Of a DNA stretch of 10,000 nt, positions 1 through 6,997 are shown piece after piece. Each line of letters starts with the position of its first letter. The first letter of the stretch is position 1. The notes beneath the pieces are model-generated. The model did not search any database, was not told the origin of the DNA, and saw only the letters and a list, made by a program, of their open reading frames with translations. Source of the DNA: Chloroflexota bacterium. GTDB lineage: Bacteria > Chloroflexota > Anaerolineae > Anaerolineales > Villigracilaceae. The translations under genes were made by a program, and so were the position numbers. The stretch covers positions 1-10,000 of the forward strand of contig JAIWOB010000028.1 in the NCBI GenBank assembly GCA_020217065.1, read 5' to 3'.

Positions 1-329
1 GCGCTGCCCATCATTTCCCTTGCCTGAATCGCCGATTGCATGGTGCCGGAGAATTTGGAGGAAATGAAAATCCCCAGCACATCCATTCCCCGCTCGACCA
101 GGGGTTGGAAAATGGAATGCATCTTGCCAACCGCCGCCTGCGAGGTGGAGGGCATGGTTTTTGACGTTTTCAACCTCGTGTAGAATTCCGACGGCTTAAT
201 GTCCACGCCGTCTTCAAAGTTTTTCTCGTCCCAAATGACGATGAGAGGGGCGATATTTATCGAATACTTTTCCACCAACTCCACCGGCAAAAATGCGGTG
301 CTGTCGGTTACAAGCGCAATCTTGGACAT
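1..329 (-). CDS. DegV/FakB family fatty-acid-binding protein, N-terminal part
   Basis: Partial gene running off the left edge; 109 N-terminal residues are visible out of a usual ~280. Reading the minus strand gives MSKIALVTDSTAFLPVEL, the standard DegV opening with its TDST turn at about residues 8-11. A PSTSQAA motif follows at residues 60-66 and SSKFSGTMQSA at 90-100. These match the family's TSQ-type and SGT lipid-carboxylate-binding segments. Family members bind a single long-chain fatty acid; in Firmicutes they act as FakB, presenting it to the kinase FakA. Whether a FakA partner exists here cannot be seen. The ATG is supported by an upstream AAGGAAAGAAAGGAG stretch (341-355 on the complement), with 11 bases between its GGAG and the start. 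The gene is divergent from mreB and has no obvious functional link to it. The family call is secure; the exact substrate is inference. Confidence 0.93.
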   Translation of the reverse strand, partial: MSKIALVTDSTAFLPVELVEKYSINIAPLIVIWDEKNFEDGVDIKPSEFYTRLKTSKTMPSTSQAAVGKMHSIFQPLVERGMDVLGIFISSKFSGTMQSAIQAREMMGS

Positions 330-380
330 GGTCTTTTTTACTCCTTTCTTTCCTTTGGCGTATTTGGATGGATGCCGATT

Positions 381-411
381 ATTGTACCTCACTCAAAATT
401 TCGTGTATCAA
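381..411 (-). promoter_or_regulatory. possible promoter of the degV-family gene
   Basis: On the complement, TACAAT (381-386) could be a -10 and TTGATA (406-411) a -35, but the 19-base spacer is longer than optimal. The site lies in the AT-rich part of the 159-base divergent gap, about 50 bases upstream of the minus-strand ATG. It is a weak call based on hexamer similarity only. Confidence 0.3.
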
Positions 412-432
412 AAATAAAAAATTGAACGCTCA

Positions 433-441
433 TGGTATAAT
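433..441 (+). promoter_or_regulatory. extended -10 promoter of the mre operon
   Basis: TGGTATAAT is a perfect extended -10 element (TGn plus TATAAT at 436-441). No good -35 sits 17 bases upstream, but the stretch at 409-424 is almost pure A/T, which could serve as an UP-like element. Transcription would begin near 448, giving a leader of about 40 bases that carries the GGGAG ribosome site (478-482) of mreB. The ten bases GGTATAATCC recur in front of minC. Confidence 0.7.
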
Positions 442-488
442 CCGCCCGGATTTGACGATGATAACGATTTTTTCCCTGGGAGCCTATC

Positions 489-1559
489 TTGGCATTCAAC
501 CCTCTTAACTGGCTGCTGGGCCTCTTTTCTCTCGATATTGCCATAGACCTCGGCACTGCGAACACCCTGGTGCATGTTCGCGGTAAGGGTATTGTCATTA
601 ATGAGCCTTCCTGGGTCACGGTAGATAAGAAGCAAAGACTGCCCCTGGCAATCGGGCTTGAAGCCAAAGAAATGGTGGGACGCACGCCCAGCAATGTGAT
701 GGTTGTGCGTCCCATTCGCGACGGCGTCATTTCCGAGTTTGACGTGACCCAAGTCATGTTGGAGTATTTCATCGGCAAGGTGCATGAGCAAAGCATGGTG
801 CCGCTGCCCCGCCCGCGCGTGATTATCGGCTTGCCCACCGGCGTCACGGAAGTCGAAAAACGCGCGGTTTACGACGCGGTGATGGCCGCCGGGGCGCGCC
901 AAGCGATGCTGATTGAAGAACCGATAGCCGCCGCCTTGGGCGCCGGGTTGCCCATCGGCGAGATTCGCGGTTCCATGGTCGTAGACATCGGCGGCGGGAC
1001 GACGGAAGTGGCGGTCCTTTCCATGAGCGGCGTGGTCGCTTCGCGTTCTCTGCGCGTCGCCGGCGATGAGATGGACCAGGACATTGTTCAATACCTGCGT
1101 AATAAGTACAATCTTCTGATTGGCGAAGGCAACGCCGAACAGGTCAAATGGCAAATCGGCTCCGCCTATCCCTTGCATCCCGAAAAAACGATGGAAGTGC
1201 GCGGGCGCAACCTTGTCACAGGCTTGCCGGAAACGGTGGAAATTTCTTCCATTGAAATCCGCGAGGCGCTTTCCCCCTCTGTGCAAGTTATTATTGACAC
1301 CGTCCGCGACGCGCTCGATGAAATTCCGCCGGAAATTGTGGCGGACCTGATGGATATTGGCATTTGCCTTGCCGGCGGCGGCGCCCTGTTGCAGGGATTG
1401 GCGGAGCGGTTGACCGACGAATTGAAACTGCGGGTGTGGGTGGCGGAAGACCCCCTGACCTGCGTCGCCCGCGGCGCGGCGATGATTTTTGACGACTTCG
1501 ACGTTCTCTCTCGTTTCATGGTCGGCTTGGAGCGCGGCAGCACGCGCCACGCGGCTTGA
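489..1559 (+). CDS. mreB: rod-shape-determining actin homologue MreB
   Basis: MreB forms ATP-dependent filaments under the membrane and organises the elongation machinery. At 356 residues it fits the family (about 335-350). The actin-fold ATP site is intact: phosphate-1 loop DLGTANT at residues 20-26, phosphate-2 loop DIGGGTT at 166-172, and adenosine motif LAGGGALL at 294-301. Other conserved blocks are RPIRDGVISEFD (74-85) and IEEPIAAALGAGLPI (142-156). The N-terminus (FNPLNWLLGLFSLD) is hydrophobic and aromatic, consistent with a membrane-inserting segment. The start is a TTG, chosen because GGGAG (478-482) lies six bases upstream and because the protein must begin before DIAIDLGTAN. First gene of the mreB-mreC-mreD-pbp2 unit. 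It could formally be a paralogue such as Mbl, but adjacency to mreC and mreD favours MreB. Confidence 0.97.
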   Translation: MAFNPLNWLLGLFSLDIAIDLGTANTLVHVRGKGIVINEPSWVTVDKKQRLPLAIGLEAKEMVGRTPSNVMVVRPIRDGVISEFDVTQVMLEYFIGKVHEQSMVPLPRPRVIIGLPTGVTEVEKRAVYDAVMAAGARQAMLIEEPIAAALGAGLPIGEIRGSMVVDIGGGTTEVAVLSMSGVVASRSLRVAGDEMDQDIVQYLRNKYNLLIGEGNAEQVKWQIGSAYPLHPEKTMEVRGRNLVTGLPETVEISSIEIREALSPSVQVIIDTVRDALDEIPPEIVADLMDIGICLAGGGALLQGLAERLTDELKLRVWVAEDPLTCVARGAAMIFDDFDVLSRFMVGLERGSTRHAA

Positions 1560-1565
1560 ACGCCC

Positions 1566-1582
1566 GGCTGTTTTTTCCAGCC
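1566..1582 (+). other. small hairpin in the mreB-mreC gap
   Basis: GGCTG (1566-1570) pairs with CAGCC (1578-1582) around a T-rich loop of seven bases, inside the 41-base gap between mreB and mreC. No T-run follows, so it is not a convincing terminator. It could be an mRNA processing or stability element, or chance. Confidence 0.25.
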
Positions 1583-1600
1583 TTGCTGCTTCCATGAATT

Positions 1601-2425
1601 ATGAACGCCCGTTCCCTTCAAACTACGATTATTTTCCTTGTCGTTGGCGGCATTCTTGCGCTGGCGTTTGGCGGTTTTTTGGGACCCGTCTCCAGACAGT
1701 TTAGTTCCGCCCTGATTGCGTTTCAAACCTGGGTCTCCTCGCAATATCTTGGTCTTCAAGATTTCGCCACCGCTCCGCGCGATATTGTCTCTTTGCGCGC
1801 CCGCAACAGCGAATTGGAAGCCCAAGTATCGCAATTGCAGACTCAGGTCATCGAACTTCAACAGCGGGTCAGTCAGACAGAAATTCTCGCGGCGTTGGTG
1901 GATTTTTCCCGCGCCAACCCGGAAAGCGCCTACAAGGCTGCCGCCGTCATTGGACGCGACCCAAGCCCCTTTTTACACTACATCATCATCAACCGCGGTT
2001 CAAACGATAATATCCGGCGCGGGATGCCCGTCGTCACCAATCAGGGACTCGTGGGGCGCGTGGACGCGGTCATTGCGGACGCCGCCCGCGTGCAACTGAT
2101 TACCGACCCCGCCTCTGCCGTGAACGTTTATTTGCAAAACGCCGAAGCCGACGCCGTTTTGCTCGGGTCGGTCACTGGCGATATTTCGCTGGATATGATT
2201 TCCCAAGACGCCTCGGTGGAAGCCGGCGACCTCATTTTGACTTCGGGCTTGGGCGGCGGTTATCCATCCGACCTGATAGTGGGGCAGGTGGTTACGGTGC
2301 GCAGTCTGGAGTTTGAACTTTTCCAACAAGCGACCGTGCAGCCTGCGGTGGACTTTGCCCGTCTGGAGATTGTCCTGGTAATTACCAACTTCCGCCCTGT
2401 AGACATTACCCCTCTGGTGCCTTAA
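1601..2425 (+). CDS. mreC: rod-shape-determining protein MreC
   Basis: MreC is a membrane-anchored extracytoplasmic scaffold that links MreB/MreD to PBP2 and RodA. The 274 residues show the expected order. A short cytoplasmic N-terminus leads into a membrane segment at about residues 9-28. A coiled coil follows at about 62-97 with clear L/I/V heptads and Q/E-rich flanks. The paired beta-barrel MreC domain covers about 113-265, with conserved blocks GRDPSPFLHYIIINRGS (118-134), GMPVVTNQGLVGRV (141-154) and TSGLGGGYPSDLIVG (214-228). ATG 1601 is the first possible start in frame, because a TGA lies directly upstream at 1595-1597. No Shine-Dalgarno sequence is visible before it. It is 41 bases after mreB and presumably co-transcribed with it. 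Confidence 0.95.
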   Translation: MNARSLQTTIIFLVVGGILALAFGGFLGPVSRQFSSALIAFQTWVSSQYLGLQDFATAPRDIVSLRARNSELEAQVSQLQTQVIELQQRVSQTEILAALVDFSRANPESAYKAAAVIGRDPSPFLHYIIINRGSNDNIRRGMPVVTNQGLVGRVDAVIADAARVQLITDPASAVNVYLQNAEADAVLLGSVTGDISLDMISQDASVEAGDLILTSGLGGGYPSDLIVGQVVTVRSLEFELFQQATVQPAVDFARLEIVLVITNFRPVDITPLVP

Positions 2426-2442
2426 CTGTCGCCGTCTTTGCG

Positions 2443-2943
2443 ATGCGAAACCTGATAGCCTTCCCCTTGCTTTTCTTGGCGGTGATTTTGCAATCTTCCG
2501 TAGTCAGCCAGGTTCAATTGCTTGCCGGTTACGCCGACCTTCCGCTCCTCATTCTTGCCGCCTGGGCGCTTCATAAAAGAGTGGATACCGCCTGGCATTG
2601 GGCGGCGCTTGCCTGCGTTCTGGTCGCTTTTGTTTCAGGCATGCCCTGGTTTGCGCCAACGGCGGGCTATCTGGCTGTCGTTTTCTTTGCGCGAGTTTTG
2701 CAGCGCCGCGTATGGCAAGCGCCTCTGTTAGCGATGTTCAGCGTGGTCTTCGCCGGCGTTTTTTTTATTCACTTGCTGTCTTTTGTCTCGCTTCAAATTT
2801 CAGGCGTTCCTCTATCGTTTTTAGACGTCATGGGCTTGATTACCCTGCCTAGTTTATTGTTGAATATGTTGTTTTCGATTCCGGTCTACGCCTTTATGCG
2901 CGACCTTGCGCGCTGGGTATATCCGGCGGAGGAGTATGAATGA
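2443..2943 (+). CDS. mreD: rod-shape-determining membrane protein MreD
   Basis: MreD is the integral membrane partner of MreC in the elongasome. The 166 residues are strongly hydrophobic, with about six membrane segments (roughly residues 3-21, 30-45, 52-69, 74-88, 93-119 and 126-155) and almost no soluble portion. Family length is about 160-175. Sequence is poorly conserved in MreD, so the call rests mainly on topology, length and position between mreC and PBP2; the opening RNLIAFPLLFLAVILQSSVV is family-like. The ATG lies 17 bases after the mreC stop with no clear Shine-Dalgarno sequence, so reinitiation after mreC is possible. The gene end overlaps the PBP2 start by four bases and also supplies the PBP2 ribosome site. 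Confidence 0.9.
   Translation: MRNLIAFPLLFLAVILQSSVVSQVQLLAGYADLPLLILAAWALHKRVDTAWHWAALACVLVAFVSGMPWFAPTAGYLAVVFFARVLQRRVWQAPLLAMFSVVFAGVFFIHLLSFVSLQISGVPLSFLDVMGLITLPSLLLNMLFSIPVYAFMRDLARWVYPAEEYE
2928..2934 (+). promoter_or_regulatory. strong ribosome binding site of the PBP2 gene
   Basis: GGAGGAG lies inside the last codons of mreD, five bases before the ATG at 2940. It distinguishes this start from the out-of-frame ATG at 2936 and suggests translation of the PBP2 gene is initiated independently of mreD. Confidence 0.75.
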
Positions 2944-5132
2944 GTTCCACATCCACATCCCGTCCCCTTCGTTTCGAGGCGTGGCGGCTGATGGTCCTTT
3001 ATGCGGTAATTGCGCTGGTATTGGCAGCCTTGCTTTTGAGGCTTATTAACCTTCAACTTTTTCAGGGCGCTTCCTGGAAAATCAGCGCCGTTGATAATTA
3101 CACCAACGAAGTCAGCGTGCCTGCGCCGCGCGGGATTATCTATGACCGCAACGGTTACATTCTGGCTCGCAACCTCGCCTCTTACAATGTTGTCGTTACG
3201 CCCGCCAACTTGCCCGACGACGACTCGGACATTCAGCGCATTTACCGCGAACTTTCCGCGCTGATAGACGTTCCCGTCGGAGGACCTATCACGGACGAAG
3301 CCCTTGAAGAAGCCAAACTATATGCGGCTTGCGTGCCGGGTCCGACCATCGGGCAAATGGTCGCCTTGCAAGACACCATAGCCCCCTACAGCCCAGTCAA
3401 GGTCAAATGCAACGTCTCAGAGGAAGTGGCGCGCGCCGTTATGGAAAAGGCGGTGGACTGGCCCGGCGTCGGCGTAGAGGTGGAGCCAATCCGAGATTAT
3501 CCCACCGGTTCCTTAACCGCCGCTTTGGTCGGTTTTCTGGGTCCCATCCCCGCCTCGCTTGAGGAGGAATTGCGGGCGCAGGGTTTCATTCCCAACCGCG
3601 ACAAGATTGGTTACGCCGGCGTCGAAGCCTCTTTACAAGACGTCTTGGCTGGAAGGAACGGGCTGCGCGTCGTGCAGGTTGATGTGGCGGGACAGGAACT
3701 TCGCAACCTGGAGCCGCCCATTCCGCCGACGCCGGGCAACAACGTTTACTTGACCATTGACACCCGCCTGCAAGCGGCTGCGGAGGCTTCGCTGGTGCAG
3801 GAAATCAACTTCTGGAACACCTACTTCGACTCCATTCGCATCTCCAGCGGCGTGGTCATCGCGATGAACCCCAAAACCGGCGAAATTCTCGCTATGGTTT
3901 CCTACCCCTCTTATGAGAACAATCGCTTTGCGCGTTTCATTCCCGCCTACTATTACGAGCAGTTGAGTCAGGACCCGCGTCATCCATTGTTGAATAACGC
4001 CATCTCGGCGGAGTTTCCGCCGGGTTCCGTCTTCAAACTCTCCACGGCTACGGGCGCTTTTAATGAAGGCGTGGTTACTTTGGATAAGATTATAGACGCC
4101 CCCGGGAAATTGGAGTTATGCGAAAAATTCAATCCCAACGACGTTTGCACGGAATTCAATACGCGCCCCTTCGTGGACCATATTTACGAAAAAAAGCCCG
4201 AAGGCTTCGGGCAGATTGACTTCCTGCGCTGCATCGCCTATTCCAGCAACGTTTGTTTCTATAAATTGGGCGGCGGATATCTGGACGAAATTCCGCAAGG
4301 GTTGGGCATCGAACGCTTGGGCGAATACGCCCGCGCCCTCGGGTACGACCGCCGTTCGGGCATTGAACTGTTGGGCGAAGCGGACGGTTTGATTCCCTCT
4401 CCGCAATGGAAGCGCATCAATACCGGCGAAAACTGGTCCACCGGCGACACCTACATCGCCAGCGTCGGGCAGGGATATGTGCTTGCCACTCCCTTGCAAA
4501 TTTTGATGTCTGGCGCGACGATTGCCAACAAGGGCAAACTCATGCAGCCCACCATCGTCCGCGATATTACCGATGGGGACGGCAAATCGGTGGAATACTG
4601 GTTCAACCCCGAGACGCTTAACGTCACGCCGTTTCAAACGCCGGGCAGTTACCGCATTTCTCCCTTTACCCCCAATATGAAATGGGACGTGACCGTGACG
4701 CCCATGATTAAGGGATATTCTTGCGACGCCGGTTATTGCAGCCTGACCGACGACTTAAAGGTCGTCAAACCGGAAGCCATCGAAGCGGTGCGGGTCGGGA
4801 CGCGCATGGCGGTCACCGAGAACCCCTTTGGCACGCTCTACCGCGAATTTAATAAATTCCCGATTGCCGTGGCAGGCAAGACGGGAACCGCCGAATACTG
4901 CGACGATGTGGCGCGCGCCGCAAACCAATGCGACTTTGGAAAGTGGCCCACGCATTCATGGACCTTGGCGTACGCGCCTTACGAAGACCCTGAAATCATT
5001 GTGGTCGCTTTCGCTTATCACGGCGGCGAGGGCGCGAGCGTGGCGGCGCCGATAGTGGCGCGGGTGATTCAAGCCTATTTTGAGTTCAAAGCCATTGACA
5101 TTGCTCTCCAAAATCCGGCGGCGGGCGAATAA
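2940..5132 (+). CDS. mrdA: class B penicillin-binding protein 2 (elongation transpeptidase)
   Basis: PBP2 cross-links peptidoglycan outside the membrane during side-wall growth, working with RodA. The 730 residues begin with a short cytoplasmic tail and one membrane anchor (about 17-40). The dimerisation/pedestal domain spans about 60-250 (PRGIIYDRNG at 63-72) and the transpeptidase domain about 300-715. All catalytic motifs are present: SVFK with nucleophile Ser363 and Lys366, SSN at 435-437, and KTGT at 647-650. It is longer than E. coli PBP2 (633 residues), partly through inserts between the SxN and KTG motifs. All ten cysteines (131, 157, 394, 403, 431, 439, 595, 600, 654, 664) lie in the external part, in close pairs. 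The ATG overlaps the mreD stop and has a strong GGAGGAG site. Last gene of the mre unit, followed by a terminator. Confidence 0.95.
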   Translation: MSSTSTSRPLRFEAWRLMVLYAVIALVLAALLLRLINLQLFQGASWKISAVDNYTNEVSVPAPRGIIYDRNGYILARNLASYNVVVTPANLPDDDSDIQRIYRELSALIDVPVGGPITDEALEEAKLYAACVPGPTIGQMVALQDTIAPYSPVKVKCNVSEEVARAVMEKAVDWPGVGVEVEPIRDYPTGSLTAALVGFLGPIPASLEEELRAQGFIPNRDKIGYAGVEASLQDVLAGRNGLRVVQVDVAGQELRNLEPPIPPTPGNNVYLTIDTRLQAAAEASLVQEINFWNTYFDSIRISSGVVIAMNPKTGEILAMVSYPSYENNRFARFIPAYYYEQLSQDPRHPLLNNAISAEFPPGSVFKLSTATGAFNEGVVTLDKIIDAPGKLELCEKFNPNDVCTEFNTRPFVDHIYEKKPEGFGQIDFLRCIAYSSNVCFYKLGGGYLDEIPQGLGIERLGEYARALGYDRRSGIELLGEADGLIPSPQWKRINTGENWSTGDTYIASVGQGYVLATPLQILMSGATIANKGKLMQPTIVRDITDGDGKSVEYWFNPETLNVTPFQTPGSYRISPFTPNMKWDVTVTPMIKGYSCDAGYCSLTDDLKVVKPEAIEAVRVGTRMAVTENPFGTLYREFNKFPIAVAGKTGTAEYCDDVARAANQCDFGKWPTHSWTLAYAPYEDPEIIVVAFAYHGGEGASVAAPIVARVIQAYFEFKAIDIALQNPAAGE

Positions 5133-5140
5133 ACCTTGCG

Positions 5141-5166
5141 AAAACCGGGCAATTGCCCTGTTTTCC
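5141..5166 (+). terminator. intrinsic terminator of the mre operon
   Basis: AAAAC and GGGC pair with GCCC and GTTTT across an AATT loop (5141-5164). This makes a nine-pair stem with one mismatch, and the stem's own 3' arm supplies the T-run. It begins nine bases after the PBP2 stop. The flanking A-run and T-run would let it work in both directions. Its 3' arm falls where the -35 of the minC promoter would be. Confidence 0.75.
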
Positions 5167-5177
5167 TTAAGCCCTCA

Positions 5178-5187
5178 GGTATAATCC
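5178..5187 (+). promoter_or_regulatory. -10 promoter element of minC; predicted leaderless transcript
   Basis: GGTATAATCC contains a perfect TATAAT at 5180-5185 and is identical over ten bases to the mreB promoter core. Normal spacing puts the transcription start at about 5192-5194, while the minC ATG is at 5194-5196. The message should therefore start at, or within two bases of, its AUG. No good -35 is visible 16-18 bases upstream; TTGCCC at 5153-5158 would need a 21-base spacer. Confidence 0.65.
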
Positions 5188-5193
5188 AAATCA

Positions 5194-5895
5194 ATGGCGA
5201 GCATGAATTCCCTCGTTCAAATCAAGGGCGTGCGCGATGGTCTCCTTGCCGCTTTCGACGATGCCCCGTGGGAGGAACAGCGCTCCGCCCTGCTGTCGCA
5301 AATTGACGAACGCCCGGCTTTTTTTCAGGGCGCCCGTCTCGCTGTGGATGTCGGCTCTCAGGCGTTGAAAGTCAATGAGTTGGTGGCGTTGCGCGACAAC
5401 CTCTCTGAAAGAAATGTGGCGTTATGGGCGGTGTTGAGCGAATCCCCCTTGACCGAACAGACCGCCCAACTGCTTGGGCTGGCGACCCGTCTCTCCAAGC
5501 CCCAGCCTGAAGAGCAAAAACGAGGGGACGCCGCCGCCGAAGATACCGCTCTCTTCATCACCAAAACGCTGCGTTCCGGCAAACGAATCGAATATCCTGG
5601 CAACGTGGTGGTGTTGGGAGACGTGAACGCCGGCGCGGAAATTGTCGCCGGCGGGCATGTTGTCGTTTGGGGACGGGTCCGCGGCATGATTCACGCCGGC
5701 GCAAACGGCGACTCCTCCGCCGTAATTTGCGCCCTTGACCTTTCCGCCACGCAACTTCGCATCGCGGACAAAGTCTCCGCCATGCTCAAACCGCAAAAAC
5801 ATCCCAAGCCCGAAGTTGCCAGCATTAATGGCGAAGGCTTCCTGCAATCTGAACTCTGGCATCCAGGCGAACTCTATTTACAGGACATGTCATGA
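5194..5895 (+). CDS. minC: septum site-determining protein MinC
   Basis: MinC is the FtsZ polymerisation inhibitor recruited to the membrane by MinD, blocking septa near the poles. The 233 residues match E. coli MinC (231). An N-terminal FtsZ-inhibiting domain spans about residues 6-100 (VQIKGVRDGLLAAF at 8-21). A charged linker spans about 101-120. The C-terminal beta-helix domain spans about 124-198, with the MinD-contact RSGK (127-130; RSGQ in E. coli), GDVNAGAEIVAGGHVVVWG (142-160) and AGANGD (168-173). ATG 5194 has no Shine-Dalgarno sequence, which fits a leaderless message. ATG 5203 (beginning MNSLVQIKG) is an alternative start three codons in. The stop overlaps the minD ATG by four bases, so the two are translationally coupled. 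Confidence 0.94.
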   Translation: MASMNSLVQIKGVRDGLLAAFDDAPWEEQRSALLSQIDERPAFFQGARLAVDVGSQALKVNELVALRDNLSERNVALWAVLSESPLTEQTAQLLGLATRLSKPQPEEQKRGDAAAEDTALFITKTLRSGKRIEYPGNVVVLGDVNAGAEIVAGGHVVVWGRVRGMIHAGANGDSSAVICALDLSATQLRIADKVSAMLKPQKHPKPEVASINGEGFLQSELWHPGELYLQDMS

Positions 5896-6689
5896 CCGCT
5901 CAAATAATTACCGTCACTTCCGGAAAAGGCGGCGTAGGCAAGACCACCGCCGTCGCCAACCTCGCCACCGCGCTCGCGGCGGACGGCAGGAAGGTTGTTT
6001 GCATTGACGGGGATATCGGCTTGCGAAACCTGGATGTCGTCATGGGGCTGGAAAATCGAATTGTGTACGATATTGTGGACGTGATTGAAGGGCGCTGCAA
6101 ACTCCGCCAGGCGATGATTCGCGACAAGCATTACCCCGAGCTGTATCTCATCCCCGCCGCGCAAACCCGCGATAAAAACGCCGTTTCGGCTTCCGACATG
6201 AAACGTATTTGCAATGAAATCAAACCCGACGCCGATTTTATTCTGATTGATTCTCCCGCCGGTATTGAACGCGGCTTCCGAAACGCCATCGCCCCCGCCG
6301 ACCGTGTGCTGGTCATTACCAACCCTGAGGTGAGCGCTGTGCGCGACGCCGACCGCGTGGTGGGAATCCTGGAAGCGGAGGAAAAGGGCAACCCGTCGCT
6401 GATTCTCAACCGCCTGAATCCAGCCCTCGTCCGCAACAACGATATGCTTTCGGCGGAAGACGTGCTGGACCTGCTGGGCATTCACCTCATCGGTATTGTG
6501 CCGGAGGACGAAGCGGTTATCATTGGCTCGAATCGCGGCGCGCCCGTCGTCACCGACGCGAGAAGCCGCGCCGGACAAGCCTTCCGCAACATCGCAAAAC
6601 GCCTGCAAGGGGAAGAAGTCCCCTTCATGGACCTCTATTCGCAAGGCGGTTTTTGGGGCGCGCTCCAAAAGTGGACCAGGAGGAAGTGA
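5892..6689 (+). CDS. minD: septum site-determining ATPase MinD
   Basis: MinD is the ParA/MinD-type ATPase that binds membrane as an ATP dimer, recruits MinC and is released by MinE. The 265 residues carry the deviant Walker A SGKGGVGKTT (10-19) with signature Lys12 and Lys17, the switch region IDGDIGLRNLD (38-48), and Walker B FILIDSPAGIERG (116-128). The C-terminus (GGFWGALQKWTRRK) is an aromatic and basic amphipathic helix, the expected membrane-targeting sequence, which separates it from ParA and cytosolic MRP proteins. The start overlaps the minC stop as ATGA, with AGGA (5882-5885) six bases upstream. The stop overlaps the minE start by one base, so minC, minD and minE are tightly coupled. 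Confidence 0.97.
   Translation: MTAQIITVTSGKGGVGKTTAVANLATALAADGRKVVCIDGDIGLRNLDVVMGLENRIVYDIVDVIEGRCKLRQAMIRDKHYPELYLIPAAQTRDKNAVSASDMKRICNEIKPDADFILIDSPAGIERGFRNAIAPADRVLVITNPEVSAVRDADRVVGILEAEEKGNPSLILNRLNPALVRNNDMLSAEDVLDLLGIHLIGIVPEDEAVIIGSNRGAPVVTDARSRAGQAFRNIAKRLQGEEVPFMDLYSQGGFWGALQKWTRRK
6678..6683 (+). promoter_or_regulatory. ribosome binding site that fixes the minE start
   Basis: A perfect AGGAGG within the end of minD, five bases from ATG 6689. It decides against the longer in-frame start at 6653. Confidence 0.8.
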
Positions 6690-6940
6690 TGGGCTTTTTT
6701 TCACGACATCGAAGCGCCGAAAACGCAAAAGAACGCCTGCAACTGGTCCTGATTCACGACCGCACCGACCTTTCGCCCGGTCAACTGGAAGCCTTGAAGG
6801 ATGATTTATTGAAAGCCATCTCAGGCTATATTGATATTGACCCGCAGGCGGTGCAAATCCGCCTGGAACGCGACGGCAGGTCGCAGCGTTTGGTGGCGGA
6901 TATTCCCCTGCGCAGCGTTTCGCGCCGCCGAGCGGGCTGA
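6689..6940 (+). CDS. minE: cell division topological specificity factor MinE
   Basis: MinE stimulates MinD ATPase and drives pole-to-pole oscillation. At 83 residues it fits the family (about 80-90). MGFFSRHRSAENAKERLQLVL opens with the membrane-binding FF segment and then the AKERLQ block of the anti-MinCD contact helix. The rest (about residues 33-75) is the topological specificity domain, with the typical YIDIDPQAVQIRLER. The start at 6689 is preferred over an in-frame ATG at 6653. AGGAGG lies at 6678-6683, five bases before 6689, and the family's N-terminus aligns there, whereas 6653 would overlap minD deeply. A short Arg-rich tail (SRRRAG) ends the protein. Confidence 0.95.
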   Translation: MGFFSRHRSAENAKERLQLVLIHDRTDLSPGQLEALKDDLLKAISGYIDIDPQAVQIRLERDGRSQRLVADIPLRSVSRRRAG

Positions 6941-6970
6941 TTTTCTTGTGTTGGAAACACGGAGAAACCT

Positions 6971-6994
6971 GCGCGGTTTACGTCCGCGTTTTTT
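6971..6994 (+). terminator. terminator-like hairpin immediately upstream of rodA
   Basis: GCGCGG (6971-6976) pairs with CCGCGT (6984-6989) around a seven-base loop: five G-C pairs plus one G-T. A run of six T (6989-6994) follows. This has the form of a rho-independent terminator or attenuator between minE and rodA, and its T-run ends only three bases before the rodA ATG. It should reduce read-through from minCDE into rodA and gltX, unless a factor or alternative fold relieves it. No promoter was found between the hairpin and the ATG. Confidence 0.55.
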
Positions 6995-6997
6995 GTT

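Noticed and set aside
408..1595. Long open frame on the minus strand opposite mreB (395 codons)
   Set aside because: It is antisense to a fully conserved mreB, its product is a low-complexity His/Arg/Gly/Asn-rich string with no family resemblance, and it reflects codon bias of the real gene.
6653..6688. Earlier in-frame ATG for minE
   Set aside because: It would add 12 residues with no family counterpart and overlap minD; the perfect AGGAGG before 6689 and the MGFFSR start fit MinE better.
5874..6728. 284-codon open frame on the minus strand opposite minD
   Set aside because: Antisense shadow of minD; no recognisable domain, and it spans the overlapping ends of minC and minE as well.
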